Assembly: GCF_028389875.1 (NCBI RefSeq)
Contig: NC_084663.1
Span: 121,481,801 to 121,545,800 of the forward strand
DNA: 64,000 nucleotides
DNA from: Rhea pennata
Taxonomy: Eukaryota > Chordata > Aves > Rheiformes > Rheidae
Direction: 5' to 3'
Position numbers and translations under genes: made by a program. Within the stretch, counting starts at the first letter, position 1. Every line of letters begins with the position of its first letter. The notes below the pieces were generated by a model. That model saw only the letters and a program-made list of their open reading frames with translations, had not been told where the DNA came from and ran no database searches. Below, one piece after another: positions 24,466 to 37,052 of the stretch.

Positions 24466-26752
24466 CTGTTTAAAGCAAAGGATAGGCTAAAGAACATGCA
24501 TATTATGTATATGTCATGCAAACAGACGTGTGAATGCATAGAGATAAATACATATTTTTCCTAAGTAATCTGTGCTGCTACTCCAGTGTTATAAACCTGT
24601 GTGGTCACATATCAAACGTATCTGTCAGGATATGTTTGATACATTCCATGTCAGGTCACAGTCCTGAATTCAGGAATGTAATATCTTCTACTATAAACAG
24701 GCCCACCACAAGTAAGTCCTTTTAGCAAAGAGCTACGTAGTGAAGTGAGTTATGCTCTTGGCCTGATTTGAGGTGGAATAAGCTAATCTTCACAGTTTAA
24801 ATAGTTTCTCTGTCCTCATCATTAGCTATGATGGCCATAGCGCTGCTGCACAGATTGGTATGCCTGGAAATGTCACCCTGAAAAGCCTCCAAGGGGATGA
24901 CACTGTGCACTGCACTGCTTCACTAACGAAACACGCAGCTGATAGCGGTGGCAAGCTGCAAGTATGAGATATTATGTTGGTGAGGCATAAACATGAAGCA
25001 AGATGTGACTCTGCAGCTATAACATGAAAGTAACATCACTGAAACCAGGGGCGTTGTGTTATGGAATGTTTGTGTGAAAAGCGAAGTGGTGCTCACTCAG
25101 AAAGCTTCAGCTCCAACATACCAGTGGAGATGGGCTTACTCAGTGGGCTACCTATATCACCTCCTTGCACAAAAACATGCTTTATTGCCTTTATGTGTTG
25201 AAAATGCTCTGTTTCAGGCTTCTTCACTAAGGATGCCCCAGGGACAAGAGTTACCTGCACTGTCAGGAGGTCTGAATCCCCACAGCTAGTCTCCCCCTGT
25301 CTGGGCACTAAGTTCCCACAGCAGGAATCATTTATTTTGTATTTTGTATTGCACTGCCTACACATCATACTGCAAACACCTGAGAGACCCTCCAACTGAA
25401 CTGTTGACTCTTAGGCCCCTCTTCTCCGCCAGGGAAGCCAAAGGTATCTTCATAAACAACATTTCTGAGCTTTGTACAACAAGGATTATAGGTGATGTCA
25501 CCTTAGAAACTCACACACTTAAAAAAATCCTTACTTACTAGCACTTATATATTGTTAGCACTGGATTAACTAAACATTTGGCAAATCTCCTTTACTTCTC
25601 AATACTGGCTTATTTTTGGAGTTCATTTAACTTGAAGAATGAAAACTGATTAGACCTTTTGTAATGTAATCCTTTAAGGATGTTCCCAATGCCGCTTTAT
25701 TTTTCCTGATGTCACTTATGTAACAGTGAGAAGCAGTCATACACAGTTTGAAAACAGCTAAATAGCTTCACTCTCTGCTTCTCTGCTAGTAGAATAATGC
25801 TTGCCTTTTTCAGCTGCTGAATAATTTCAACTCAAAACAAAATTTGTTTTTTCATCAACTCAAAAGAGAAAAAAATCCACAGTAATTCCTGACAGGATTC
25901 AGAAAATTGTTAGTTTTGAGCTGTTAATTCCTAAAATCAATTCTCCCAGAGAATATGAAAATTGCTCTTATCAAAAGTCACATCTTACTTCATTACATTT
26001 TCATATTGTGTAAGCAGTTGTCTTGCACATACTGGGGCACACTGGTCTCAAAGATAATGTCATGTGAACTTTTTGTCTAAACCTTTTTGCAACACTGTCC
26101 TGTGGGCAGCATGACCCCACATGCCTATTGGAGACTATCTGGAGATGGGATGACAAAGCGGGAATCCCTCCACAGAGCAAATGCAGGCAGCTAACGCAGC
26201 AGCTTCATATGCCTCACCCCAGGCTAATATTGTGAGCAATTCCCCAGAAAGCAGTCTTCTCATGCCTTTTTGTCCCCTCAAATGAATGCAGCTTCCATGA
26301 AGGCGCAGGGAAGGTCAGACCACAAATCCCAGTCAAGATTTAGTCCTCAGAGGAAGGCTCAACATATAGTATTGCTGGAAGAACAGACCTACATATGGCT
26401 AAATTACCACAGCTAAGAGAAACATAAATGGTTTCCCAGACATCTTTGCTCCCTCTTTTCTCCCCTCCTTCTGAAGGAAGACCACTGAAAAGGTCTTAAA
26501 TTTCTGTGTCTGTCCAATTTTTTATGATCACGTACTATATTATGTCTTACCTCTGCATATAGCTTTATAATTATGAATCTAATGTTTGATTAAAGTTTAG
26601 TATTTCTTAATAATAAAGCAAACTCCTTATGAACCATGTTATTTGACAGCCCTCCCAAGCTAGCAGCATGCCTCATTAGGACAGGCTAGTTTCATACAGC
26701 TTGATTATCTTGTAAAGTTCTTGGATGGTGATATAGAAAGTTATGCACTTAC

Positions 26753-26852
26753 TCTCTGATGTACTGCTGAGCCCTACAATCAACGAGATGGTCAGGAGCC
26801 GGAAAACCTTGTTTTCCTTTGCTGTCTTCCAGGTAGACTTTAGGTAGAGCAT
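26753..26852 (-). pseudogene. TFF1: TFF1-like exon 1 (leader, ancestral ATG lost)
   Basis: It is open from the upstream ATG at 26852 to a GTAAGT donor. The upstream ATG would add 11 hydrophilic residues before the leader and lies only about 10 bases after the start site predicted from the TATA box, so it is a poor replacement. Confidence 0.72.
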
Positions 26853-26887
26853 GTGTCTATGGACCTAAGTCACTTTTAAGGCTTTTA

Positions 26888-26894
26888 TTTTATA
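26888..26894 (-). promoter_or_regulatory. Surviving TATA box of the TFF1-like pseudogene
   Basis: TATAAAA lies about 36-42 bases before the upstream ATG. The promoter core outlived the coding sequence, which suggests a fairly recent loss. Confidence 0.55.
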
Positions 26895-28998
26895 CTAGTT
26901 TTGTTGGTCCAAATACTCTGATTTACATTTGCCTAAGGAGGAGTTTTTGGGCTGCTCTATTTTTTTAATCACTCTTGATTAACATGTTGTTAGCACAGCC
27001 AGCATCCCATAAACAGCCAGGTAGCTGATACTGGGTGAAGACTAAGATACCCAATGTTGTGTAAGGTCAGTGTGGTAGAAAAGTTTGTTCTTCAAGCTGG
27101 TCATCCTAACTTGCCAGTCTAACTCTCTTTTATCATTGTATATGTTCTGCAATTTGCTACATAGGTTATTTTCAATACACCAATCAGTGTTTCTATGTGT
27201 ACATACAACAATTTTTTTTTATTTACTTTTTGAATTATGCAGGTGACAGGAAGTCTTCAAATAATGCTCAATCCAGGGACAAGATGAAAAGGGGAGAGAA
27301 CAGGAATAGAGATTTCTTCTTTACCAATTTAGGTACCTGTGTTTAGAGCCAGTTGCTAGTGGATTGGCAAAGGGAGCTATTGTTAACCCCTCCTTTCTTT
27401 TAACAGCACCTGGTAGATAAATTCTCCCAGGCACCAGTTAGGGGAGCAGTCGTGCAGCCCCTCGGTGGTCCCATCCTTCCTCTTCTCTGCTGGTTAATAC
27501 ACGCAGAATGTCCTTAACAGTGAGGGAAACAGGGAGGCAGTGCAAGTAGCATTGTAGTTCTCTCCTTCATGGTGCAAAAACATCAGCACCAAGAAATATC
27601 AGTTTCCTGCATATGTCTATGGTTCCTATTGCTTCTCAGAAACTTCTCTCTTAAGCATTAACAGCAGGGCCTAAAAAAGGCCTTTAGAACATTACATATG
27701 TTATAATTGCAAACGCTATCCAGAAGGGCTGATAAAGGCAGAGTCAACAGTACTGAGCTGGTGGCTTGGGTACAGTAGAAGGGGTGACAGTCAATGCACT
27801 GAAGTGGAGGGGTTATGCCTGCAGTGGGTGTAAGTTTAGTGGCGCAGGTCAGTGCACAGCAATATGGAGTTCTTTGTGGGACAATTCACACTGTTTTGGG
27901 GGAGAGAAAAATTACCCCCCAGGGAGCTCTGTGCTTCTTGGTTTATTTTCCACATTTCTGTACAGAAAAGCAGAATTTTTAAGCATCATTTGCAACACGT
28001 ACTTCACTCTGTTCTGGCAGTTTCTTGGGATGTTGCTATCTGCATACACTATTGGCACAGATATAGGCAAAAAAGGCCCAAGATGCCACAGCTCAGCATC
28101 ACAACTTGCTTTAGGCTCTCCCTAGGAAAGATTAGCCTCTGGTTTTGTCAAAATGGAAAAAAGTGATTGCAGCAGCAAGTGGGCTCAGAGATATCATTTT
28201 AATATTTTACAAAGGCAAAAGAGTCCTGCTATTAGTCACAGAAGGACTGGCGAGGTCAGCCCACATGTAGCAGGTTTGATGTCTGGGCAAGGGGCATCCC
28301 CACATCTGACACTTGGTATGACGTGGCTGTTTAGCAGTTGTGTAGAGATCAGACTGTAGCTCAGTGATGCTGAACCAGGAAGGGGAATCTCAGGGTGTCA
28401 CTGGGCTGGGCTATGGCCAAAGCCAGTGGTGCTGGTAGGGCCTCTCTGCTGGCTCCAAGTGGGTGCTGATCTTCTCCTGGGAAGGCCTTGGATCCGTGCT
28501 TGCTCTGCCATATTTTGATCATGAGGTCACAGAGTACAGTCTTCACAAAAACTACATTTCTTCTGCAACTCTGTTGTACAAGTCTGGGACAGCAAAGGGG
28601 TTGTGTGTAAACAAGAGGATAAAGCTGGGATGAGGAGGGGTGCTGCTGTTTCTTTAGCAATGCCTTGTACTAAACCATCTTGAAAGGTGTACTCTGGGCT
28701 GGTAGGCTATTCATAAGTGTGTGTGACAAATAAAATTCCAGTGAGTGACAAATCCCCATGACATGCAGGTCTGCATAATGTCAGGACTTGCAGTGACGTC
28801 CCTAGTGCCTTGGGAAGGGATGCTGTGAGAGCTCAAAGGGCTGCTCTGAACATCAATTGCCACTGTCTTCTCCAACATGTTTGTCTTAAAGGGGATGAGC
28901 AGTGTCAAATCCCATAGGAGTCAGCAGTCAGATTTTCTTACTATTCTATCACAGCATGAAGGGGAATTCACTCATCATCCGGAGCAGCATTTCTGCGC
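26895..28998. other. No gene recognised
   Basis: Two open frames of about 100-120 codons (27766-28125 plus, 28361-28660 minus) lack recognisable domains. No repeats of note. Confidence 0.45.
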
Positions 28999-29661
28999 CT
29001 ACAGAACCAGTCTGTTAGCAACCAGAAGGTGGTCTGCACCACACCTGAGAAAGAAAAAAAAGAAAAAAAAAAAGATAGAAAAAACAGTTCTTTCTAAACG
29101 TAAGCACATGTCCCTACATACAGGCAGGTGAATGAAATAAGGAAAGTAGTGGAAGCAAAGGAGCAAAACATGTGGGACACGTGGTGCAAGATGGTCCCTA
29201 GTTTTGTTCAAGATGATTGTGTGGTCCTCAGATTCAGAAAGGTAGGAAACACCAATCTGAGCACGGCACACATACAGTGCATCTAACATTTCACTGCAGT
29301 TAGGAAAAAGAGAGTTTGGCAACATGTAACCCAGGATGCTTCCAATTTGCTCTTCAGAGTGCTGGCAGAGATAGGGGCCGTAGCTGGGGCAAACGACTAG
29401 GAGTTCCTCCACCAAAGTCAGGGATTCACCATGAAGGTCCTCACAGCTGCCAGGGGCAGTGAAATGTGACCTATCTCTGTAACAGCTGACCTGGGTTTGA
29501 TTTTTCTCTGTGAAGTTCAACATCCACTGAGCATAGCCTTTGGGGCTGAGGGTGTCTGTAAACCACATAAGTAAGCTGTGAGGCCACTGAGGGATACGGA
29601 AAATGAAACACAGTGCTAAAGCTCTTAAAGCTGTTGGTCCAAGGCTATTTGTTTTGTTCAT
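28999..29661 (-). CDS. Unrecognised Cys-rich extracellular-type open frame
   Basis: This is a 220-codon minus-strand frame. From about 29555 to 29240 the translation looks like a secreted or extracellular domain: four N-glycosylation sequons (NFT, NQT, NCS, NKT further on) and well spaced cysteines (VSCYRD, GSCEDL, VVCPSYGPYLC, PNCSEMLDALYVC). The later LPVCRDMC resembles the C-terminal CRxxC of frizzled or folate-receptor type cysteine-rich domains, but the spacing before it is too long for a plain FZ domain. A TTTACAG acceptor at about 29550, or CCCTCAG near 29587, could start the exon. The last 30 codons run into a poly-T tract and a TTTCTTTCTCAG acceptor and are probably intronic. I do not recognise the gene. 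Confidence 0.35.
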   Translation of the reverse strand: MNKTNSLGPTALRALALCFIFRIPQWPHSLLMWFTDTLSPKGYAQWMLNFTEKNQTQVSCYRDRSHFTAPGSCEDLHGESLTLVEELLVVCPSYGPYLCQHSEEQIGSILGYMLPNSLFPNCSEMLDALYVCRAQIGVSYLSESEDHTIILNKTRDHLAPRVPHVLLLCFHYFPYFIHLPVCRDMCLRLERTVFSIFFFFFFFFLRCGADHLLVANRLVL

Positions 29662-32600
29662 TTGCTTACTTACTCTTATTTTTCAATTTCTCTGCCTTTC
29701 CGGAGCATTAGTTTTTCCTATTCATCCCAGAAGTGTCAAAAGTCTCAGTGACCTCAGGCACATGAAACCAGGCTCAAGTAACCTCAGTTGAAGGTGCTGA
29801 GGTTGCCCTAGGGATGAGGGGCACTTAGTACCTTGATTTTCCTCTCACCATGCTGGGATTCATGCGTGAGGTCCTCTCGCTGCAGTGGAGAGGCCCAGGC
29901 TTTTTTACACTTGTGCATCCTCAACCTGTGAGATCTTTTATATAAAGGTGAGAGAGAAACAGAAGTCTCAATAATATTAAGTTCTGGCAAGTTTTGTGCT
30001 AATTTGCAGCTGGGAGGAAGAAAGAGAATTTAATTACTGCCTGGGCTGAAGAAAAGGCAGGAAGGTTTCAGACTTTTTTCAGTATCAGATCAGCCACTCA
30101 GTTATTTTTTTGGCCAGTGCCTGTGCTGTGTCATGCCCGGCCATCAGGACAGATGATATAGGTAGAGGATATGAGGAGCAGCTAGAAGAATTTAGGTAGG
30201 TGAGGAATTTAGGAGGAAGATGGGTAATTAGGGTTATGGGGGCAGAGAAAGCAAAGGGTTTGTGAGGCAAGAAAGAGGTCCTGAGAGGTGGAGAGGATCA
30301 AGGGATATTGCAGAGGGGGACTATAAAAAGCAGAGAAAATCTGGGATTACTTTGGCATGGGTGGGCGTAGGAATGCAGAGCCTGATTTCATGAGTCCTGC
30401 TAAAAGAGCCACATGTTATTGCTGCCACAGAGATAAGTAGGTATCTAGGCAGTAGGTAGGAGGATGAGGTAAAAAGATCAAATTTAAAATGGGTGGCCAG
30501 CCTTTCCCTCCTATCTCATTACAGTCTATGTGGAGAGATTAATGGAACTATATTGATTTTAATTTATCAACGGAAAAGCTAGATATGGAGAATATCTCTG
30601 ATAATAAGGCTATTTTAGTCTTGCACATGTATAATGCAATCTTGCACCTTACAACAGAGGCTTGACAAATGTGAAACTTCAAAAGAGGTATAAGTTGTAA
30701 ATATTTAATGATAAAGGTAATTAGACTAATTAGACTTAACCGAACTGTTTAAGTGGAGATAACTTATATTTTCACTAAACTGTGTGAAATGGGCACTGTG
30801 ATCAAAATACTCAAAATGGTTCATTTTGGCTTCCTGTTGTGTGTTAGCTAGGATGGTGAGCAGGAAAGGTAAGCATCCATTTGCTTTTGACGGCTTCTGT
30901 TATATTTAGGTGTTAATGTACAGTTTCTACAAGCAGAATTACATAATTGTGCCAAAATATTTGATGTTTGTGAGGGAAAAGAAAGTCCATAGTGAGATGA
31001 AGTAAGTTGTTTCTGGGCATGCTTAACTTTTGTTTTTGTATCAGCTTCCATGTTTTGTATCAACTTCCTTAAAACTAAGCTATTTAAGGAGTATCTCCAC
31101 ATGGCTGTAAGTGTCTAGCTCTAGATACCTATACTGGAATATTTTTATGTGACAAGGTTTGTTTATGTGTCAAGGTTTTTGACCTGATGTCTCTAAGTGT
31201 GATACCATCACAAGCCCAGTGCTAGTAGACAGGTAGGTTGTTAAAACTTTAAAACCGCAGCTCCATAGTTTGGAGAGCCCCTATACGCAGCACCGTAAAT
31301 GAAAGCTTACAGGGCTTGCAGATGTGCTGGCCGTGCTCCTGGGTGTGTGGGAATGGCCCACCTCTGGTGTGGGCACTGTATGTCCACCTTAACCTCTCCT
31401 GAAAGAGCTATGAAAGTGTTTGTTCTCATTAACCATATTTTTATTCTCATTCTGGCTGTTGAGACACAAACTATTTTTTTTTTTGTTATTCTTATGGAAG
31501 ATACAGACAAAATGTTAATTTATACTGCCATCTGCTGTGGGCTTAATATTATTTTGAGCATTTTAACTCTGTTTCTGCAAGCTGGATTCATGCTGAGGAT
31601 GTGGGTGCCTGAATAAATGATACACAGTAGTCATGTTTGTTCTATAAAAATGATCTAAAACTCCCTTCCACTTGACCCTCTGTGCAAAACATATTTCAAA
31701 AAATGTTTTCAAGGTAAAGTGCTGATCATAGTTTACCTAGCTTACAAACATTAGCAAAGCCCTAAAAACAAAGGAAATGCTGCAAAATAGCGGTTGTGGA
31801 CCAGCTGTGATCCGGCAGCTCCTCTCCGCCAGATAAAAAGATTTGGGGGTGAGCTACAGGGGCAGCAGCACACAGCATGCTCTGCTCCCACTCACTCTGC
31901 CATAGCCAGCACCCATCTCCCTGCGGATGCATGGACACCCTGGCCAAGCTGCAGGGTGCCCAAGCCGTTTCACTGCCTCAAAGGATGAGGATCCCTTGCT
32001 GAGGATCTTACTGGCAGGGGAACCCAAAACAAAAGGGCAGTGAGAGCTGCTCCACAAAGAAGGGAGGGAAATTCATCCTTTAGTATACAGATACTGATGT
32101 TGTAAATCCTGATTATTCTGTCTGAGCAACAAGTAAGGGTCTGTTGCTTGAGGGGGCGTCTTCCAGGGAAACCTGTAGGAAGTTTTGTTAATGATTTTAT
32201 TTTTAAGTGCAAATTATTTTGCCGTCAAATTTTGTGCTGCGTAGTTTCAGGATATTCTTGTTCTTTATGCCTTCTTTCTTAACTCCCTTACTGCCCTTCC
32301 CCTCTGAGGCTTTGCTCTGTTAAGGTTAAGGTTAAGTGTCCCCCCTGGAAATGGGGACACTTCCAGGAATGCCATAAACCAAAGACTAGACGTCCAATGT
32401 ACAGGCCTGAAATGAGAGTTTTCAGCTGCTTGCTAGGCTCTTAATGCAGCCCCAGTCATGTGCCTGCATTTAGATTGCGTAAAGGCACTGCAGCATTAAT
32501 ATATGGGTTATCAGTATTTTTTTCCTCTTGCCCTTTATGCTGTGTACATTTGTATCACTAAGATTGGCACTTACCAAAGTGCTCTTCAGAAAAGTGTGTC

Positions 32601-35600
32601 AGGAACAGAGTCAATTCACTTTTAATCAGTAAAAATTAGCTTGACTTTTCTGTGCCATTCACAAAGCTGCATTTTTACCTCTTCCATGCCAATTTTGGTA
32701 GCAAATTGTTCAAAATCCTACCTAGCTAACTGATGTCTAGATTGATGATACAATCCTGTTGCATTGTACTGAGGCAGGAGTCCTACTAGCAAGAAAGCAT
32801 ATGTTAATAACAACAAAACAAACTGAGAAGCCTCAGTCCCCCTAAAACAGTAAAAACAGAGATTGAAGGCAATGATGGAGTGTATGTTTTCAGCTCAGAT
32901 AAGGAACACTTCCTCATACCTTCCCTGAAGTTAAACAGTTGATATAAGCTTATTTCTGATTGTTCTTTATGTAATCTCTTAGGTTTCTGCAGCATGTTAA
33001 TGTGATACTGCTTCTTATGAGGATATTTGTTGAAGGAAAAAAAAGTAGATCTGCATATCTTAAAACGGTAGTATGCTTGCAGAGATATTGAAAAACGTTA
33101 TACCTTTTAATCATCAAACTAGTTTTCCACCACAACACCAAAATTTACAGTGCAACATTTAGACTGTAAGATTCTGAACTCTTCTGTTTGAATGTTGAAG
33201 ACTGTCAAAAATTGGATCAGCTAGATTTTCTGGTTTTTAGTGTGCATTTGTATCCAATTTGCAAGACTTAACATGAATCTTGACAGAGAGACGCTTTCAG
33301 GAGCAGAGCTCTACAACTACCACTCCTTTCTGTGCATCAACTGCTTCTTGATGTAGAAAGTGTTAGTATGGAAAGGCATCCAGTGTCTCAGAAAACACTT
33401 TTGCTTTCTCAGACACTAAACTTACTTACTCATGCATTTGTTTTTGTGCTTATCTCTTCATCTTTAAAGAAAATGTCTGTTTTTTTAAATATCTCAAGTG
33501 AAAAAGAAAATTCCTAGACTGGCCAAAGGAGAAATTATCTCTGTGATATTTATCAGTTCTGAGGCATATCTCAGAAAACTGCATATTGAACAAAAATTAC
33601 ACCTGGTTCATCCAAACCTATCATCAGCTTTGTTTCAGTTTTCAGACTTAAATATTTCTCTTGACGACAGAGCAGGTGACGGCAAAGGAATATTTTTCAT
33701 ATGCTGGATGTTCGTTGTGAAGTTATACATTGGATTCCTTTTTGAAGACTATCACATGTTGTGGATGTAAGTTTGTGCCACAAGCTGCGCATACAAGCAG
33801 GTTGTATTTCTAAAGGATACTATGACTGTAGTGTAAGCCTGTGTCAAAGCAACCATTTTAACTAGTGATCTGAGTTCATAAGCTAGAAGCTGTTTCATCG
33901 GCCTCTTTAATAACGTAGTGGATGTACACCCCTCTAGTATAAAGATCTTAAGTACTTCCAAGATGTTTACCACAAAATTCTTAATCAGGAAACTTAGTTA
34001 AACTGGAGCTGTCCCCACCCCTACTTGATTTGGCAGGCCTCTGTATGTGCAAAAGTTGTGCAGCTAATCGTATGAATTGAATAGAAAAAAGAAAATCCAG
34101 AGGAAAGGAAGTGCTTGATAACCTGTAGTTACATCAACTCCTTACAAAGTTACTTTGCTGTCTGCCAGTTAGGCTTTCATTCCAGCTGTAGCATTGACTA
34201 CCAGCAGAGACTAAAAATTCAATTACAAATAATGGAGTTTTGGCTACTAACCTTTCTGGAGGCATTGCCCGAGGTTGGGGGTGATAGGGGAGGATATGAC
34301 AGAGGGTAGCTGCATCTGGTAGGTGCTACTTTAGTCTAAGGCATCGAGCAGTGCTCGTTTCTAAGGTATCAGATGATAGTCATTGCCCTAATCTTGGAGC
34401 ACAGTGGCCACAGTGGTGCCACGCAATGGCCCGTGCTCTGGCCAGGACATCCTGGACACGAGGCAGCTCCCACATCCCAGGCCACCATGGGCCCCTTCTC
34501 CCTCCTCACCCTCCTCCAAAAGCAGGGCATTTGCAGGTCATTTATAAATCATTTTTATATTGTCAGAAGAAAATAATCTTCTAAGTGTAAATGATATATA
34601 GTCCATTAATCTGACCTGTCTTTGAACAAAATGCCATGTCCATCTCTGTGCAAAATCCTTCCCACTGCAAAAGTCCTAAAATACTTTGTATATTCACCTG
34701 GGTGAATTCAAAGAAATATGCTTGTGCTGTGGTTATATCTATTTTTAAGTCCTCTGCAAGCATTAATAGTATAAACAGGAGGAGGAAAATCTAGCTTTAC
34801 AGACTGCCTTCTTTTAACAGCATTCTGCCTGTACCTAAAATAACACCGTCAGCGGCATAACAGAAACTGGGGAAAGGCTGGTTTTGCAGGCCAGGAAGAG
34901 TGGTGTAGGTCCACTGATCGTCACTGACTGTCGTTGACTTGGAGGTAAATGTGCCTTCTTGTACTTGTCCAAAAAAAATCTTTCTAAATTCTATATTAGA
35001 TTCCTTTTCAATATAGAGGTAAACCACAATGAGTATTTATTTTATAGCCTTACTGTGGAAGTAAAAGGAGTTGAAAAGAACATTTCAAGATGTTTTCAGA
35101 GATATAAAGTAGCATCTCTGTGAGCTTAGAGAGCAGTCCCCTCATCTCCTGATTGCTGATAACAGTAAAATGTAAATCATAATAACGCTGTGAGAATACT
35201 GGGGTAACAAACAATTACACTAAAACACTTCTGAAAACCTCTTATTTACACAAGAGTTTGACATACTTGGTTTTAATTTCGTCACAGTTCAGGTAAGTTG
35301 AAATTCCCATTTCACTATAATTTTTGTGTCAAATGGTCATGATTCCTTCTTTGCAACAACGTATGATTTTTGGAAATGTTATTTCCATTACACTTGCAGG
35401 CTTATTTATGGTGAAACATATTGGAGCAGTCACCTCTGATACCAAAGTGAATATCCACAGAACATGCTTGAGTTTGACAATTTGTTCTCGTTTGCTGATC
35501 TGTCTTGATTTTAAGCTAATTTGTTGCAGAGAAACTGTAGTTCAGATCTCTACTGTGCTTTCTTGCAGCAATGGTGGATATCTGTGATGCAGATATTGGT

Positions 35601-36312
35601 TTAGAGGCAAACAAATTGCATCCAAAACTTGATCTCAAGCAGACCAGCAGCATTTGATCAGACGATAAGATCAGTTTTGGCTCGTATTGAAAAGCTCTGA
35701 CAATATTCTCTGTTATTCAGTCTACCTAGTCCCCAGCACTCAGTTCTAAAATTGTTACTTGGATCCCATGATTTTTACAAAGAGCAGGTGCAAAATGATC
35801 AGGCACTTTGCAACCTAACCACAAGAGGCAGTTGCATTAGGACGGCTTGTAAAACAGGAAACCACAGCAGCACTTCGGATATTTTGCCCCTGCATTAGCT
35901 GCTTGCCTCACTGGCATCAGTTCACCTGCACCGCTGCTGTCGCTAGTAGGTACAAAGAGTGCAGGGTCTATACTGTGCTATCTGCAGAGAAAGGGAGAGA
36001 AAACAGAGAAGGTCATTGAGTGAGAGAGCCTTCATGAACTGTTACACGTGAGCTTGGGAGTACTGACTGCATTTGATAGGTATTGCCCTCCGCAGTACAC
36101 TATAAATAGAACACTGTTTTGGGCTTTATAGCCTTTATAGCTTATTGAAAAGCAGTAAAAAAGCTCCCTTTAAGGTTGTTTAGCAATCTCAGAATTTGTC
36201 AGTAAAGTTACAAGCTCACACGTTGCTTGTTCCAGAGCCGTTTACAGCAATAAAACATTTGAGGATTCGATTTTTAGGGACTGTGTTTGCAGCCTCATGA
36301 TAAAGATCTGAA

Positions 36313-36318
<6 letters not shown>
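29662..36318. other. Gene-poor stretch
   Basis: No conserved exon recognised. Open frames are short. One at 31299-31616 (plus) reads as hydrophobic but has no supporting signals. Confidence 0.45.

Positions 36319-36344
<26 letters not shown>
36319..36344. repeat. Poly-T run
   Basis: 26 consecutive T on the plus strand. Confidence 0.95.
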
Positions 36345-36969
36345 GTCCTAACAGGAGCTGAATGTACTCAGAAGATTGCCAGCTGCTTGCTTCCTGCTTG
36401 CTTTATGGCTTTAAAGAAAGCTGCTGATACCGCACAACAGAGCATGGACCTTACATATGAACACTTTTCAAGTCTTTTTATAGGCTGGTCCTTAGAAAAG
36501 AAGAACTAAAAGAGTAGCTAATAACCTGATTTTAAGTTCCTGTGGTCTTTGACTCATGTTACTTGCAAAACTTTAATTATGTCAGGATTCTGGTTTCTCA
36601 GTGTTAGCACTTTTTCTTTGTGTGAAATTTGTAGTTGACTGTAAATATGCATGCTCATCATCCAGACTCCTACTGGCTTCTTCTATCTGAAAGAGGCTGA
36701 ATGCACAACAGTTTCATTAAGTACAGTTACCAGTATCAAAAAGAGATGACAAAAAGTAGTTGCTGAAGGTAGAACGTTCAGAGCAAGTGTCCAAAAGACT
36801 GTAGTACATCCTTCTGGGCAGCTGGAGTTTGATGTGGATTTTCAGAAGAGTCCAGGGAATCAAGGCTGTCTTCAGGTTTGGAGCGCTTCTCTCTAGAAAT
36901 CAAAAACGATTATGCATCTATTCAAATAATCATGTTGTTCCCTATTGAATTCTGAAATGGAGTGAGGTT

Positions 36970-37052
36970 TTGGTTTTTTTGGTTGGTTGGTTGTTTTTTT
37001 TTTTTTGTTTTTTTTTTTTGTTTGTTTTTTTTTTTTGTTTGTTTTTTTTTTG
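36970..37052. repeat. T-rich (TTTG)n low-complexity tract
   Basis: Runs of T broken by G or GG. The lysine-rich frame read on the opposite strand is an artefact of this tract. Confidence 0.9.

Larger units (their letters stand above)
24322..26852 (-). pseudogene. TFF1: TFF1-like pseudogene in syntenic TFF1 position
   Basis: Exon 1 (26852-26753) follows a TATAAAA box and ends in phase 1 at GTAAGT. Its ENKVFRLLTISLIVGLS leader resembles the ENKV start and hydrophobic core of mammalian TFF1, but the codon aligned with the usual start is AAG, not ATG (26819-26817). An in-frame ATG lies 11 codons upstream. Exon 2 (24465-24322, phase 1-1, GTGAGT donor) keeps GFAGI, CCFDSAIPDV and WCFRP at trefoil spacing, but Cys2 is Thr, Cys3 is Gly, and TAA (24388-24386) interrupts the frame just before the CC pair. 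No final exon was found. Orientation and position between TFF2 and TMPRSS3 match human TFF1. Confidence 0.82.

Noticed and set aside
31299-31616. Hydrophobic 105-codon frame resembling membrane helices
   Set aside because: AT-rich DNA easily yields Leu/Ile/Phe-rich frames. There are no splice sites, promoter or family motif.
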